Shown: positions 44,516 through 52,587 of the stretch, in pieces | Layout of the letters: each line of letters starts with the position of its first letter | Position numbering within the stretch: position 1 is the stretch's first letter | Source of the DNA: Dyadobacter sp. CY343 | GTDB taxonomy: Bacteria > Bacteroidota > Bacteroidia > Cytophagales > Spirosomataceae | Assembly (NCBI RefSeq): GCF_021390335.1 | Contig: NZ_JAJUXK010000004.1 | Coordinates: 558,001 to 622,000 of the forward strand | Direction: 5' to 3' | Length of the DNA: 64,000 nt | Program-made: the position numbers and the translations under genes | The notes under the pieces: generated by a model | The model's database searches: none | What the model was told of the DNA's origin: nothing | What the model saw: the letters and a program-made list of their open reading frames with translations, nothing else

Positions 44516-45691
44516 ATGGCAGCCACGGATTCAAGTTTAATAGCATCGATCAAAGAGAAATACATTGAAAAATTTGGAAGCGACCACGATTTCCAGGTAT
44601 TCCGCTCTCCCGGGCGCATCAACCTGATCGGCGAGCATACGGATTATAACAATGGTTTTGTGTTGCCCGCCAGTGTCGATAAGGCGGTTTATTTCGCAAT
44701 CTCGTCCCGGGACGACAATCAGGTAAAGCTGTACGCGGCCGATCTTGACGAAACCTATTCCTTTTCGCTGGACGATCTTTCCAAACCGGAAAGTTCCTGG
44801 CCACATTACCAGCTCGGGATCGTGGAACAGATTCAGAAACGCGGCTTGGAGATCTCCGGATTTCAGGCTGCGTTTGGTGGAAATGTACCTGTTGGAGCGG
44901 GACTATCCTCTTCTGCTGCTTTGGAATGCTGTTTGTTATTTGCTTTAAATGACATTTTCGGACTTGGTCTCGGTCGGCTGGATATCGTTAAAATGTCACA
45001 AAAGGCTGAAAACGAATATGTAGGTGTGCAATGCGGCATTATGGACCAGTTTGCTTCTGCTTTTGGCGTGAGCGAATCGGTGATGCGCCTCGACTGCCGG
45101 TCGCTGGATATGGAATATTTTCCTTTTCCGATGGATGAATATATGATCGTACTCTGCGACACGAGCGTGAAACATTCGCTGGCGAGCTCGGAATACAATA
45201 CCCGGCGGCTGGAATGTGAACAGGGAGTGGAGATATTAAAAAAATATGATCCTGCAATTCAAAGTTTGCGCGACGCTTCACCCGAGCTGGTTGAAGCCCA
45301 CAAAGACGAACTTGGCGACGTAGTTTACCGCCGCTGCAAATTCATTACCGAAGAAATCCAACGTGTACTGGATGCCTGCGATCTGCTTGTTCAGGGCAAT
45401 TTGCCTGCTTTTGGAGCAAAAATGTATGAAACCCACGATGGTCTGCAACATGAATATGAAGTAAGCTGCCCCGAGCTGGATTTTCTTGTTTTAAAAACAA
45501 GAGAAAACGCCGACGTAGTGGGTTCGCGCATGATGGGAGGCGGTTTTGGCGGATGTACCATTAATTTGGTAAAGAAAAATGGAGTTGATGCCTTTGAAGA
45601 AGAAATGATACTTGCTTACAAAAAGGAATATGATATTGACCTTCCCTGTTACCGGGTGAAAATTACCGACGGTACTGGAGAAGTTTTGTGA
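44516..45691 (+). CDS. galK: Galactokinase
   Basis: Phosphorylates galactose at C1 in the Leloir pathway. 391 aa from ATG 44516. GHMP kinase signatures: substrate motif SPGRINLIGEHTDYNNG (about 25-41), ATP motif NVPVGAGLSSSAALE (about 123-137), catalytic Asp in GIMDQFASAFG (about 174-184), and MMGGGFGGCTINLV (about 339-352). It is followed 46 bp later by galM, making a galactose gene pair. Confidence 0.95.
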   Translation: MAATDSSLIASIKEKYIEKFGSDHDFQVFRSPGRINLIGEHTDYNNGFVLPASVDKAVYFAISSRDDNQVKLYAADLDETYSFSLDDLSKPESSWPHYQLGIVEQIQKRGLEISGFQAAFGGNVPVGAGLSSSAALECCLLFALNDIFGLGLGRLDIVKMSQKAENEYVGVQCGIMDQFASAFGVSESVMRLDCRSLDMEYFPFPMDEYMIVLCDTSVKHSLASSEYNTRRLECEQGVEILKKYDPAIQSLRDASPELVEAHKDELGDVVYRRCKFITEEIQRVLDACDLLVQGNLPAFGAKMYETHDGLQHEYEVSCPELDFLVLKTRENADVVGSRMMGGGFGGCTINLVKKNGVDAFEEEMILAYKKEYDIDLPCYRVKITDGTGEVL

Positions 45692-45737
45692 TCTAAACCT
45701 GCGTGAAACAATTGTCGCAAACTGCTAACCTTTATTT

Positions 45738-46880
45738 ATGAAAAAACTACCACTTGTACTCACAGCTCTGATCGGTCTCACGATTTTCGGATGCTCTCAA
45801 ACCAAGAATGAAGAAAAAATGATCAGCACAATTTCCAAAGAAGCATTCGGCGAACTCCCCGACGGACAGAAAGCAGACCTTTACACCCTCACCAATAGTA
45901 ACGGGATGACCGTCAACATTACCAACTACGGCGGTATCATCACCAAACTGACTGCGCCGGATAAAAAAGGAGAATGGACGGATGTGGTGCTGGGCTTTGA
46001 TTCGCTGCAACCTTATGTGAGCGGCCACCCGTTTTTTGGTGCGCTGGTAGGCCGATACGGTAACCGGATTGCAAAGGGTAAGTTCACGCTGAACGGGCAG
46101 GATTATAAACTGGCGATCAACAACGGCCCGAATGCATTGCACGGCGGTATCAAAGGTTTTGATAAAGTGATCTGGAAAGCGACCGAGGTGAAGGAAGATT
46201 CGGTTGTAGGATTGCAGCTGGAATATGTCAGCAAAGATATGGAGGAAGGTTACCCTGGTACTTTGACTGTAAAAGTGACTTACACCCTTAATAACGATAA
46301 TGCATTGACTATCAATTACAATGCTACCACAGACAAAGCCACAGTTGTGAACCTTACCAACCACTCCTACTTCAATCTGACTGGCTTAAAAAGGGACATT
46401 TTAGATCATGAAGTTTCGATTATGTCTGACAGCATTGTGCCGGTCGACGCGAATTTGATCCCTACGGGCAAGCTGCGCGCTGTGGAAGGAACGCCATTTG
46501 ATTTCAGGAAACCTACAAAAATCAATGCGGGTATTAATAAAATTGATGACGAGCAGATCAAGAACGGCGGCGGTTATGACCATTGCTGGGTTCTTAAAAG
46601 AACAGAACCTGGCTTAATGCTTTTTGCTACGGTGAAAGATCCTGAGAGCGGGCGTTTTATGGAAGTATTCACGACCGAGCCGGCGGTTCAATTTTACACA
46701 GGTAACTTTTTGGATGGCAGCCTGAAAGGCAAAAACGCAACCTTTGCCAAACGTTTCGGACTTTGCCTGGAAACCGAGCATTACCCTGACTCACCCAATC
46801 AGCCACAGTTTCCATCGACTGTCCTAAACCCGGGAGATACTTATGAAACAACAACGAAATATCGCTTTTCAGCGAAATAA
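45738..46880 (+). CDS. galM: Aldose 1-epimerase (galactose mutarotase), lipoprotein form
   Basis: Interconverts alpha and beta anomers of galactose. 380 aa with a lipoprotein signal (ALIGLTIFGCSQ, Cys19 as lipid-attachment site), so it probably acts in the periplasm or outer membrane. Family motifs: YGGIITKLTAPD (about 59-70), FFGALVGRYGNRIAKG (about 97-112), LHGGIKGFDK (about 134-143), NLTNHSYFNLTG (about 205-216) with the catalytic His, and the Glu in LETEHYPDSPNQPQFP (about 342-357). Confidence 0.93.
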   Translation: MKKLPLVLTALIGLTIFGCSQTKNEEKMISTISKEAFGELPDGQKADLYTLTNSNGMTVNITNYGGIITKLTAPDKKGEWTDVVLGFDSLQPYVSGHPFFGALVGRYGNRIAKGKFTLNGQDYKLAINNGPNALHGGIKGFDKVIWKATEVKEDSVVGLQLEYVSKDMEEGYPGTLTVKVTYTLNNDNALTINYNATTDKATVVNLTNHSYFNLTGLKRDILDHEVSIMSDSIVPVDANLIPTGKLRAVEGTPFDFRKPTKINAGINKIDDEQIKNGGGYDHCWVLKRTEPGLMLFATVKDPESGRFMEVFTTEPAVQFYTGNFLDGSLKGKNATFAKRFGLCLETEHYPDSPNQPQFPSTVLNPGDTYETTTKYRFSAK

Positions 46881-46987
46881 GTAGCAGACTCGACATTCCT
46901 CATTACATGATCCAGGGCGAAGACTGGTCGCGCAAGCGGCCGATCTTCGCCTATGTTCGTTTTTGCAACTTTTTAGCTAATTTCGAT

Positions 46988-47224
46988 ATGCCGACCGTAC
47001 TATACATTAATGGTTTTCGGTTCTTTTTCTATATGAACGAGCACGAACCGATTCATATTCATGTTGAAAAAGGAGCATGTAATGCGAGGATAATTTTAGT
47101 ACCAACGATCATTATTTCTTACAATCATGGATTCAAGAAGAAAGAAATAAGGAGCATCTTGGACATAATCGTCTGTAACTATGGAAACATCATTCAAGCC
47201 TGGCATGATACCTTCGATAAGTGA
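46988..47224 (+). CDS. DUF4160-family small protein
   Basis: 78 aa from ATG 46988 (MPTVLYINGFRFFF). The frame also opens at 46907 but the family begins at this Met. VLYINGFRFFFYMNEHEPIHIHVEKGACNARI is the DUF4160 core (split here: the NEHEPIHIHVEKG part is the diagnostic His motif). It overlaps the DUF2442 gene by 44 bp. DUF4160/DUF2442 pairs are proposed toxin-antitoxin modules; the activity is unknown. Confidence 0.8.
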   Translation: MPTVLYINGFRFFFYMNEHEPIHIHVEKGACNARIILVPTIIISYNHGFKKKEIRSILDIIVCNYGNIIQAWHDTFDK

Positions 47225-47543
47225 TGAGCTTCAAGCTTTTTTGAACGGAGCGAATGACGAAGAGGTCGTTGAAATTGCAGATGATCTGGATCGTTTTATT
47301 CAAGAAAAAGGGCTGGAAATCCGGCACTTCGGATTCGCCAGGGACGTTGATCTGGCGCTATTCATACTAAGTGATGCAAAAGTTATAACCAGGCCATTGT
47401 CTTCTTTTCCTTATCTGAAAAAAGCAATAGACTGGGATTTGGACCAATATACTGTATCTGAAACCGGCATTCACTGGCCAAACCTGGATGCTGACATCAG
47501 CCTCAGAGGGCTGCTGCAAGAAGAAAAGATTTTAATCAAATAA
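47181..47543 (+). CDS. DUF2442-family protein
   Basis: 120 aa, with an N-terminal acidic helix (about 15-40) and a DUF2442 domain about 45-110 (DVDLALFILSDAKVITRPLSSFPYL, WDLDQYTVSETGIHWPNLDADISLRGLL). It overlaps the upstream DUF4160 gene, so the two are translated together. It is likely the partner in a putative toxin-antitoxin module; which partner is toxic is unknown. Confidence 0.8.
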   Translation: METSFKPGMIPSISDELQAFLNGANDEEVVEIADDLDRFIQEKGLEIRHFGFARDVDLALFILSDAKVITRPLSSFPYLKKAIDWDLDQYTVSETGIHWPNLDADISLRGLLQEEKILIK

Positions 47544-47566
47544 TTGACTTATAAGTACTAATACCA

Positions 47567-48190
47567 ATGCTAACCAGAACAGTCAAAATCAGCAATGTTA
47601 CTAACTTGTCCGACGCGCGTTATTGTGCGGGAATGGGGGTGGAAATGCTGGGTTTTTCTATCGACGAAGATTCTCCAAATTACATTTCTCCAAAGAAATT
47701 CGAGGATATCTGTTCCTGGCTGGCTGGCGTAACCCTCGTAGCTGAAACGGCGCAATCCAGCGCGGAGGCTATTCTGTTACAATTGCAGCAATACCCTGTG
47801 CACGCTGTCCAGGTGGAAGACCCGGGATTGCTGGGCTACCTGAAAAGTGAACTTGCATTGCCTCTCATTCTGCGCATCAGCGTCGATCAATATGAAGCCG
47901 ACGAGATCCAGTCGCTGCTGAACCGGTACGAAGACGCCGCGACGCATTTCCTTTTAGAAAGTGATCAGGACGCCGAATTGTCACTGAACTGGCTGCAAAC
48001 ACTACCTTCTCTCGCCAAAGAACATCCGCTTCTGGTCGGCTTCGGACTTGATACCGATCGCGCCATCATCGCATTGAACAATCTGCCCGAAAATATCGGC
48101 ATTGTATTGAGAGGCAGCGAAGAAATCCGTCCCGGGTACAAGGATTTCGGAAGTATGATGGACATTTTGGAAGCATTAGAAGAACAATAG
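47567..48190 (+). CDS. TrpF-like (phosphoribosylanthranilate isomerase) barrel, catalytically altered
   Basis: 207 aa. N-terminal VKISNVTNLSDARYCAGMGVEMLGF (about 6-30) aligns with the TrpF start KICGITR..., but the catalytic Cys is Ser and the Gly is Asn. The C-terminal phosphate-binding part IVLRGSEEIRPGYKDFGSMMDIL (about 178-200) matches TrpF, with PG conserved. No other trp gene is nearby. It may be a TrpF paralogue with another activity or none. Confidence 0.7.
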   Translation: MLTRTVKISNVTNLSDARYCAGMGVEMLGFSIDEDSPNYISPKKFEDICSWLAGVTLVAETAQSSAEAILLQLQQYPVHAVQVEDPGLLGYLKSELALPLILRISVDQYEADEIQSLLNRYEDAATHFLLESDQDAELSLNWLQTLPSLAKEHPLLVGFGLDTDRAIIALNNLPENIGIVLRGSEEIRPGYKDFGSMMDILEALEEQ

Positions 48191-48294
48191 CCCCGCATAA
48201 CTCCCCTAATTTTTCGTTTTCACCGAAATTATCCGCTTAACACGCCGTTTTACCGATAATAATTTTCCGGTTTACAGTATCTTGTATTACCTAC

Positions 48295-48302
48295 TACCTT
48301 TG
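48295..48302 (+). promoter_or_regulatory. -7 promoter element (TACCTTTG) of the PspC/LiaF operon
   Basis: Matches TAnnTTTG, 26 bp before the ATG at 48328. A weak -33-like TTTAC lies about 20 nt upstream (48271-48275). Confidence 0.45.
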
Positions 48303-48327
48303 AATACAAATAAACGCTGAACTAATC

Positions 48328-48954
48328 ATGGAAAAGAAATTGCATCGCATACCCGAACAGGCAGTTTTTGGCGGAGTAGCATCCGGAATTGCTCAATATC
48401 TTCAAATTGATGTTGTCATAGTCCGTGTGTTATTCGTGGTGCTGCTGCTGCTGCCTATTCCTCCAAGCTTTGGCTGGACAGGTATTCTGTATATTATTCT
48501 CTGGGCTGTATTGCCAACAGGGCCTGCTGTGGATGTTTATCCGGTAAACGGAGATCCTTCCAAACCGTCGGAACCGTTTTTTGACAAGAAGAGCTCGGAT
48601 CAGACTGTGATGATCCTCGGCGGGGTACTGGTCGTTTTTGGTGCGGTGATGCTGCTGGACGATTTTCCGATCTGGTACGAATTCAAAAGGTATTTCTGGC
48701 CGATCGTTTTCATAGCAATAGGTGCATTTCTGATCCTGCGCCAGCGTGACAAAAACCAGGAAAACAATACGACGGTGTACCCTACCACACCTCCGCCGGC
48801 CGATCCGATAACTCCGGTCACACCTGAGCCTGATCCGCAGCCTTACACACCTTTTACACCTGTGACCACCACGCCGGAAACAAATTTCCCGGAAGATCCA
48901 GAAAGTCCGAAAAAAGATGACGAAGACGACAATCCGGTGATCAAGGTAAACTAG
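48328..48954 (+). CDS. PspC-domain membrane protein
   Basis: 208 aa. N-terminal PspC domain (about 1-65; KLHRIPEQAVFGGVASGIAQYLQIDVVIVRVLF) with two membrane helices, a second TM pair (about 90-135; LGGVLVVFGAVMLLDDF, FWPIVFIAIGAFLIL) and a Pro/Thr/Glu-rich C-terminal tail. PspC proteins sense envelope stress. It heads a three-gene run of LiaF/PspC-like membrane proteins. Confidence 0.87.
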   Translation: MEKKLHRIPEQAVFGGVASGIAQYLQIDVVIVRVLFVVLLLLPIPPSFGWTGILYIILWAVLPTGPAVDVYPVNGDPSKPSEPFFDKKSSDQTVMILGGVLVVFGAVMLLDDFPIWYEFKRYFWPIVFIAIGAFLILRQRDKNQENNTTVYPTTPPPADPITPVTPEPDPQPYTPFTPVTTTPETNFPEDPESPKKDDEDDNPVIKVN

Positions 48955-49002
48955 ATATTTAAGTTAAATCTAAGTAAATCAACACTTTAATATATTTTAG
49001 CC

Positions 49003-49188
49003 ATGAACTTTAAGAACATTTTTTGGGGCGTAATCCTGATCATTACAGGCTCGCTATTCCTGGTCGAAGAACTGACCGCATTCGATTTCGGACGCTTCTT
49101 CTGGCCGATCATCCTGATCACAACCGGTGGCTTGCTGCTGCTTCGCAATTTCCTGCATACTGATTCTTCTAACAGATCAAATATCTAA
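49003..49188 (+). CDS. LiaF-like small transmembrane protein
   Basis: 61 aa, two membrane helices (about 6-22 and 31-48) in the DUF5668/LiaF-like TM pattern (FWGVILIITGSLFLVEEL, FFWPIILITTGGLLLL). It matches the TM segments of the genes on both sides, suggesting local duplication. It is 3 bp upstream of the next gene. Confidence 0.75.
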   Translation: MNFKNIFWGVILIITGSLFLVEELTAFDFGRFFWPIILITTGGLLLLRNFLHTDSSNRSNI

Positions 49189-49191
49189 TTT

Positions 49192-50250
49192 ATGAAAACC
49201 AACAGAGGCCTGGTGTGGGGTGGCGTGCTGATCATTTTTGGGATGATCTGGCTGCTCCGAAACCTGAATCTTGTCAACATTAACTGGGATGAAGTGCTTC
49301 CCTACTGGCCTGTCTTGCTGATACTTGCAGGTGCATTGCTACTCGCAGGTGGACGGGAACGCGGCTCGGCAGTAGGTGGCTTGGTTGCTTTGCTGATCAC
49401 GCTGGCGGTATTCGGAGGGATTGTCAACAGAACGCATCGCGCTTTCGATAACCGGAATAACAACTGGAATTTTGGTTGGGATGATTACGATAATGACAAT
49501 CATAATGACGACGAAGATCTGGGTTATCACGACGGGGATAATGGTCACGATGGTGAAAAGTCAGATGAAGAAAAGGATGCTGACTATGAGCGAGAGCACA
49601 GATCGGGCAGCGGCCGACCGATCAATGGCAGCTACAAATATGAAATGGAGGATTTTATTCAAAAAGCAAACTTCAACCTCGAAGGTGGCGCCGGCTCTTT
49701 CAAACTGGAAGGCAATACCACCAAGCTTTTTGAGGCCAGCACAAAAAGTACGATCGTCGGTTTCCTGTCAAATACTTCGGTTAACAGGCTCGACAAATCT
49801 GCTACCGTTAACTTGAAAATGGAAGAAGGAAATGTCAAGATCAAGAATGGCGAGATTTCCAACCAGGCTAAAATTCAGCTGAATGACAAACCGGTATGGA
49901 GCATTGACCTCGGCATCGGAGCTGGAAAAGGCGATTTCGATTTCAGTGATTATAAAGTTGAAAAGCTGAAAGTAAGTACCGGAGTAGCCGATATGGATAT
50001 TAAAATGGGCGATAAGCTGGCTTCTTCGCAGATTGATATTGAGGCGGGCGTAGCGTCGGTTACCATTGATATCCCAAGATCAGTCGGATGTGAATTGCGG
50101 ATTGACGGCGCATTGAATGCAAAAAATATCGACGGGCTGGACAAAGTCGGCAGCGGCTTGTATCGCTCACAAGGTTATGAAAGCGCTGAAAAGAAGATCA
50201 TTATCGACTTTGAAGGCGGGTTAACGAGCATTAATATCAACAGATACTAG
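49192..50250 (+). CDS. LiaF/DUF5668-type membrane protein with acidic Asn/Asp/His linker
   Basis: 352 aa. Three to four N-terminal membrane helices (about 5-85; VWGGVLIIFGMIWLLRNL, YWPVLLILAGALLLAGG) are followed by a strongly acidic Asp/Asn/His/Glu linker (about 90-145; NNWNFGWDDYDNDNHNDDED) and a C-terminal beta-solenoid-like domain (about 150-350) similar to LiaF/DUF2154 C-termini (FNLEGGAGSFKLEGNTTKLF; IEAGVASVTIDI). LiaF regulates cell-envelope stress kinases in Firmicutes; its role here is unknown. Confidence 0.78.
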   Translation: MKTNRGLVWGGVLIIFGMIWLLRNLNLVNINWDEVLPYWPVLLILAGALLLAGGRERGSAVGGLVALLITLAVFGGIVNRTHRAFDNRNNNWNFGWDDYDNDNHNDDEDLGYHDGDNGHDGEKSDEEKDADYEREHRSGSGRPINGSYKYEMEDFIQKANFNLEGGAGSFKLEGNTTKLFEASTKSTIVGFLSNTSVNRLDKSATVNLKMEEGNVKIKNGEISNQAKIQLNDKPVWSIDLGIGAGKGDFDFSDYKVEKLKVSTGVADMDIKMGDKLASSQIDIEAGVASVTIDIPRSVGCELRIDGALNAKNIDGLDKVGSGLYRSQGYESAEKKIIIDFEGGLTSININRY

Positions 50251-50297
50251 TACCCGTCACAATTTTAACCCTATTAATGAGGGTTCATACAAATGAA

Positions 50298-50305
50298 TAT
50301 CTTTG
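50298..50305 (+). promoter_or_regulatory. -7 promoter element (TATCTTTG) of the VanX-type gene
   Basis: Perfect TAnnTTTG match, 29 bp before the chosen ATG at 50334. A short palindrome AACCCT-N7-AGGGTT (50267-50285) lies upstream in the -33 region. It supports the start at 50334 over the longer frame from 50277. Confidence 0.5.
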
Positions 50306-50333
50306 CAGCTTTTCGCAAGGGTATTCATTTTTT

Positions 50334-51026
50334 ATGTTTGATACAATCAACAAAACTATATTGCTGTTGCTGCTTTCAACGAGTGTTTTTGCACAGAAAC
50401 AGGAGCTTCCGAAAGCAGAGCAAAGTATGATCGCGCAGGGACTTGTGAATATCCGCAATGTTGATCCCGGTATATTGGTTGAGCTGAAATATTCTACAAC
50501 CGATAATTTTCTCAAAAAAGACATTTACGCAGACCTTGACCGCGCTTACCTCCAACCCGAAATGGCAAAGCGGCTGGCGAAGGCAAATGCGCTGTTGGCG
50601 AAATTGAAACCAGCCTATAAGCTGCTTGTTTACGACGCCGCCCGCCCTAATTCCGCTCAATATGCGTTGTGGGATGCATTAGATGATCTTAAAATTCCCG
50701 CAGGCAAAAAAACCATGTACGTGGCCGACCCAAAGATCGGTTCCAATCACAATTTCGGTTGCGCAGTAGACCTGACAGTCGCGGACGAAAACGGGAAACC
50801 ATTGGATATGGGCACTAAATTCGACTTTTTCGGGCCGCTGGCTTACCCACGATCAGAGCAGGAAATGCTGCAAAAAGGAAAGCTGACGATCAAACAGATT
50901 GAAAATCGTCAGCTTCTCAGAAAAGTAATGGTTCAGGCCGGATTTCGTGCGAATACGACCGAATGGTGGCATTTTGATGGTATGTCGAAAAGCCAGGCAA
51001 GGGCCAGATATGGCATGATCAAGTAG
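50334..51026 (+). CDS. D-Ala-D-Ala dipeptidase, VanX/DdpX type (M15D)
   Basis: Zinc peptidase cleaving D-Ala-D-Ala in the periplasm. 230 aa from ATG 50334, signal peptide to about residue 20. ELKYSTTDNFL (about 44-54) and the Arg in VYDAARPNSAQ (about 97-107) match VanX substrate contacts. Zinc and catalytic motifs: SNHNFGCAVDLTV (about 134-146, His/Asp), and EWWHF (about 211-215, Glu and His). Function may be peptidoglycan recycling, as no other van genes are adjacent. Confidence 0.9.
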   Translation: MFDTINKTILLLLLSTSVFAQKQELPKAEQSMIAQGLVNIRNVDPGILVELKYSTTDNFLKKDIYADLDRAYLQPEMAKRLAKANALLAKLKPAYKLLVYDAARPNSAQYALWDALDDLKIPAGKKTMYVADPKIGSNHNFGCAVDLTVADENGKPLDMGTKFDFFGPLAYPRSEQEMLQKGKLTIKQIENRQLLRKVMVQAGFRANTTEWWHFDGMSKSQARARYGMIK

Positions 51027-51027
51027 C

Positions 51028-51738
51028 TTACTCAGCCCTGAGCGTACTGCCGCCGGATAGTTTTTTATCAATCGCCGGGTTGCCCTTGTAGCGCACAGCA
51101 CTGGCGCCGCTCGCATCCACTTTTAGCAATTTTGAAACACTTACCTCCGCCTGGCTCGCGCCCGACACGTTAAGTTCCGACTCTTCTACCGGCAGGTCAA
51201 ATGCATGCAATTGTGAAGCTCCGGATATATCCCCGTCCAGAAATTTGCTGCGTCCGAAGAGTTTGAGCCGCGACGCGCCGGCAAGTTCAAAGTCCATTTC
51301 CCTGGCTGATCCGTCAAATTCGCAGCGTGACGCGCCCGAAAGTTCGATATTCAGGGAAGGCAGGTTTTCAAAACCGAGCAGTTTTGCATTCACTGCACCG
51401 GAGAAATTTACTTCCTCAACATCCGGCATGACGATTTCAATATCCATACGCTTGCGATTATTACGCCAGCCATCGTAGCGGGCTACCAGCTTTCCGTCAT
51501 GAACGAAAATGTCAAGATCATCCAGATCATTCATTTCACCTGTGGCAGAAACCGAGAATCCAGGCCCGGAAACGACCTTTACCTGGAACGCGTCACCCAT
51601 TTCCAGCTCATCGAAATTTTTGAGATCATACGTTTCCGTATGCGTTCCACGCGGCGGAATGTTGTCATCGGACTCGACGTAAACGCAGGATTGCAGACAA
51701 ACAAATGAGAACAGAACTGAGGAAATAACTTTTTTCAT
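51028..51738 (-). CDS. DUF2807 (head GIN-like) lipoprotein
   Basis: 236 aa from ATG 51738. Lipoprotein signal with Cys near residue 18 (VCLQSCVYVES). The rest is a regular beta-solenoid DUF2807 domain (about 35-225) rich in SGAS repeats (LSGASRCEF, LAGASRLKLF, ISGASQLHAF, VSGASQAEV, DASGASAV), each about 20 residues. It is exported; no enzyme motif. It converges on the VanX-type gene with 1 bp between. Confidence 0.85.
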   Translation of the reverse strand: MKKVISSVLFSFVCLQSCVYVESDDNIPPRGTHTETYDLKNFDELEMGDAFQVKVVSGPGFSVSATGEMNDLDDLDIFVHDGKLVARYDGWRNNRKRMDIEIVMPDVEEVNFSGAVNAKLLGFENLPSLNIELSGASRCEFDGSAREMDFELAGASRLKLFGRSKFLDGDISGASQLHAFDLPVEESELNVSGASQAEVSVSKLLKVDASGASAVRYKGNPAIDKKLSGGSTLRAE

Positions 51739-51903
51739 GGCTAACAAATAGTAAATATGGATGTGGAATAATTGCTTGAGAGCAGGTTAATGCCCCTTTT
51801 TACAAAAGACAACTGCTCCCTGCAATCCCCCTATTCAAGAATATTTTTTCTCTAAATAGGGGTAACGGCGGCGTAGATTGTCGTAGAAAAAAGGAATTTA
51901 AGC

Positions 51904-52587
51904 TTGACTTCGACCGCTCAAACATATCCTCAGCCGCTAATCGAAAGAGATTTTCTATTTTTGACCGAAAATCAAAAACAGAAATCTGTGCAACCTTCCG
52001 ACCCAGATATTGTTGCTGCGATCAGGCGGGGCGATGAAGAGGCCTTCGAAAAGACTTTTCGTCTGTATTACCCCCGGCTTTGTAATTATGCCGCCTCGCT
52101 GCTCAAAGATGATGAGGAAGCAGAAGAGGTTGTGCAAACCGTTTTCCTGACGATCTGGGAGAAAAGGGAAGATCTTGAAATCACGCTGTCCCTCAAATCT
52201 TACTTGTACCGGGCGGTCCATAATCACTGTCTTAACCGTTTCAAACACGCTTCTGTGCGCGAAGTACACCGGGAACATACCCTGTATTTTTCAAGCGGAT
52301 CCTACGATTCTGTTACCGAAGTAATCCATGCGAATGAGTTGGAAGAGCGGATTGAAAAAGCAGTAAGTACCCTTCCCGAACAATGCCAGAAAGCATTCAG
52401 GATGAGTCGCTTCGAAGAATTGAAATACCAGGAAATCGCAGATCAGTTAGGGATTTCTATTAAAACCGTTGAAAATCAGATAGGGAAAGCACTTAAAATT
52501 TTACGCCTTGAACTGGCGGATTATCTGCCTTCCATGCTTTGGCCGGTTTATTTATTTGTTGAACAGTTAATCGCGTCTTTGTCATGA
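51904..52587 (+). CDS. FecI-type ECF sigma factor (Bacteroidetes)
   Basis: 227 aa from TTG 51904. Region 2 about 40-110 (AFEKTFRLYYPRLCNYAASLLKDDEEAEEVVQTVFLTIWEKR) and region 4 about 150-205 with HTH LKYQEIADQLGISIKTVENQ. It ends in a hydrophobic tail. ATGA overlap with fecR follows. FecI/FecR pairs normally answer to a TonB receptor; here the third gene is an STN protein, not a full receptor. Confidence 0.9.
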   Translation: MTSTAQTYPQPLIERDFLFLTENQKQKSVQPSDPDIVAAIRRGDEEAFEKTFRLYYPRLCNYAASLLKDDEEAEEVVQTVFLTIWEKREDLEITLSLKSYLYRAVHNHCLNRFKHASVREVHREHTLYFSSGSYDSVTEVIHANELEERIEKAVSTLPEQCQKAFRMSRFEELKYQEIADQLGISIKTVENQIGKALKILRLELADYLPSMLWPVYLFVEQLIASLS

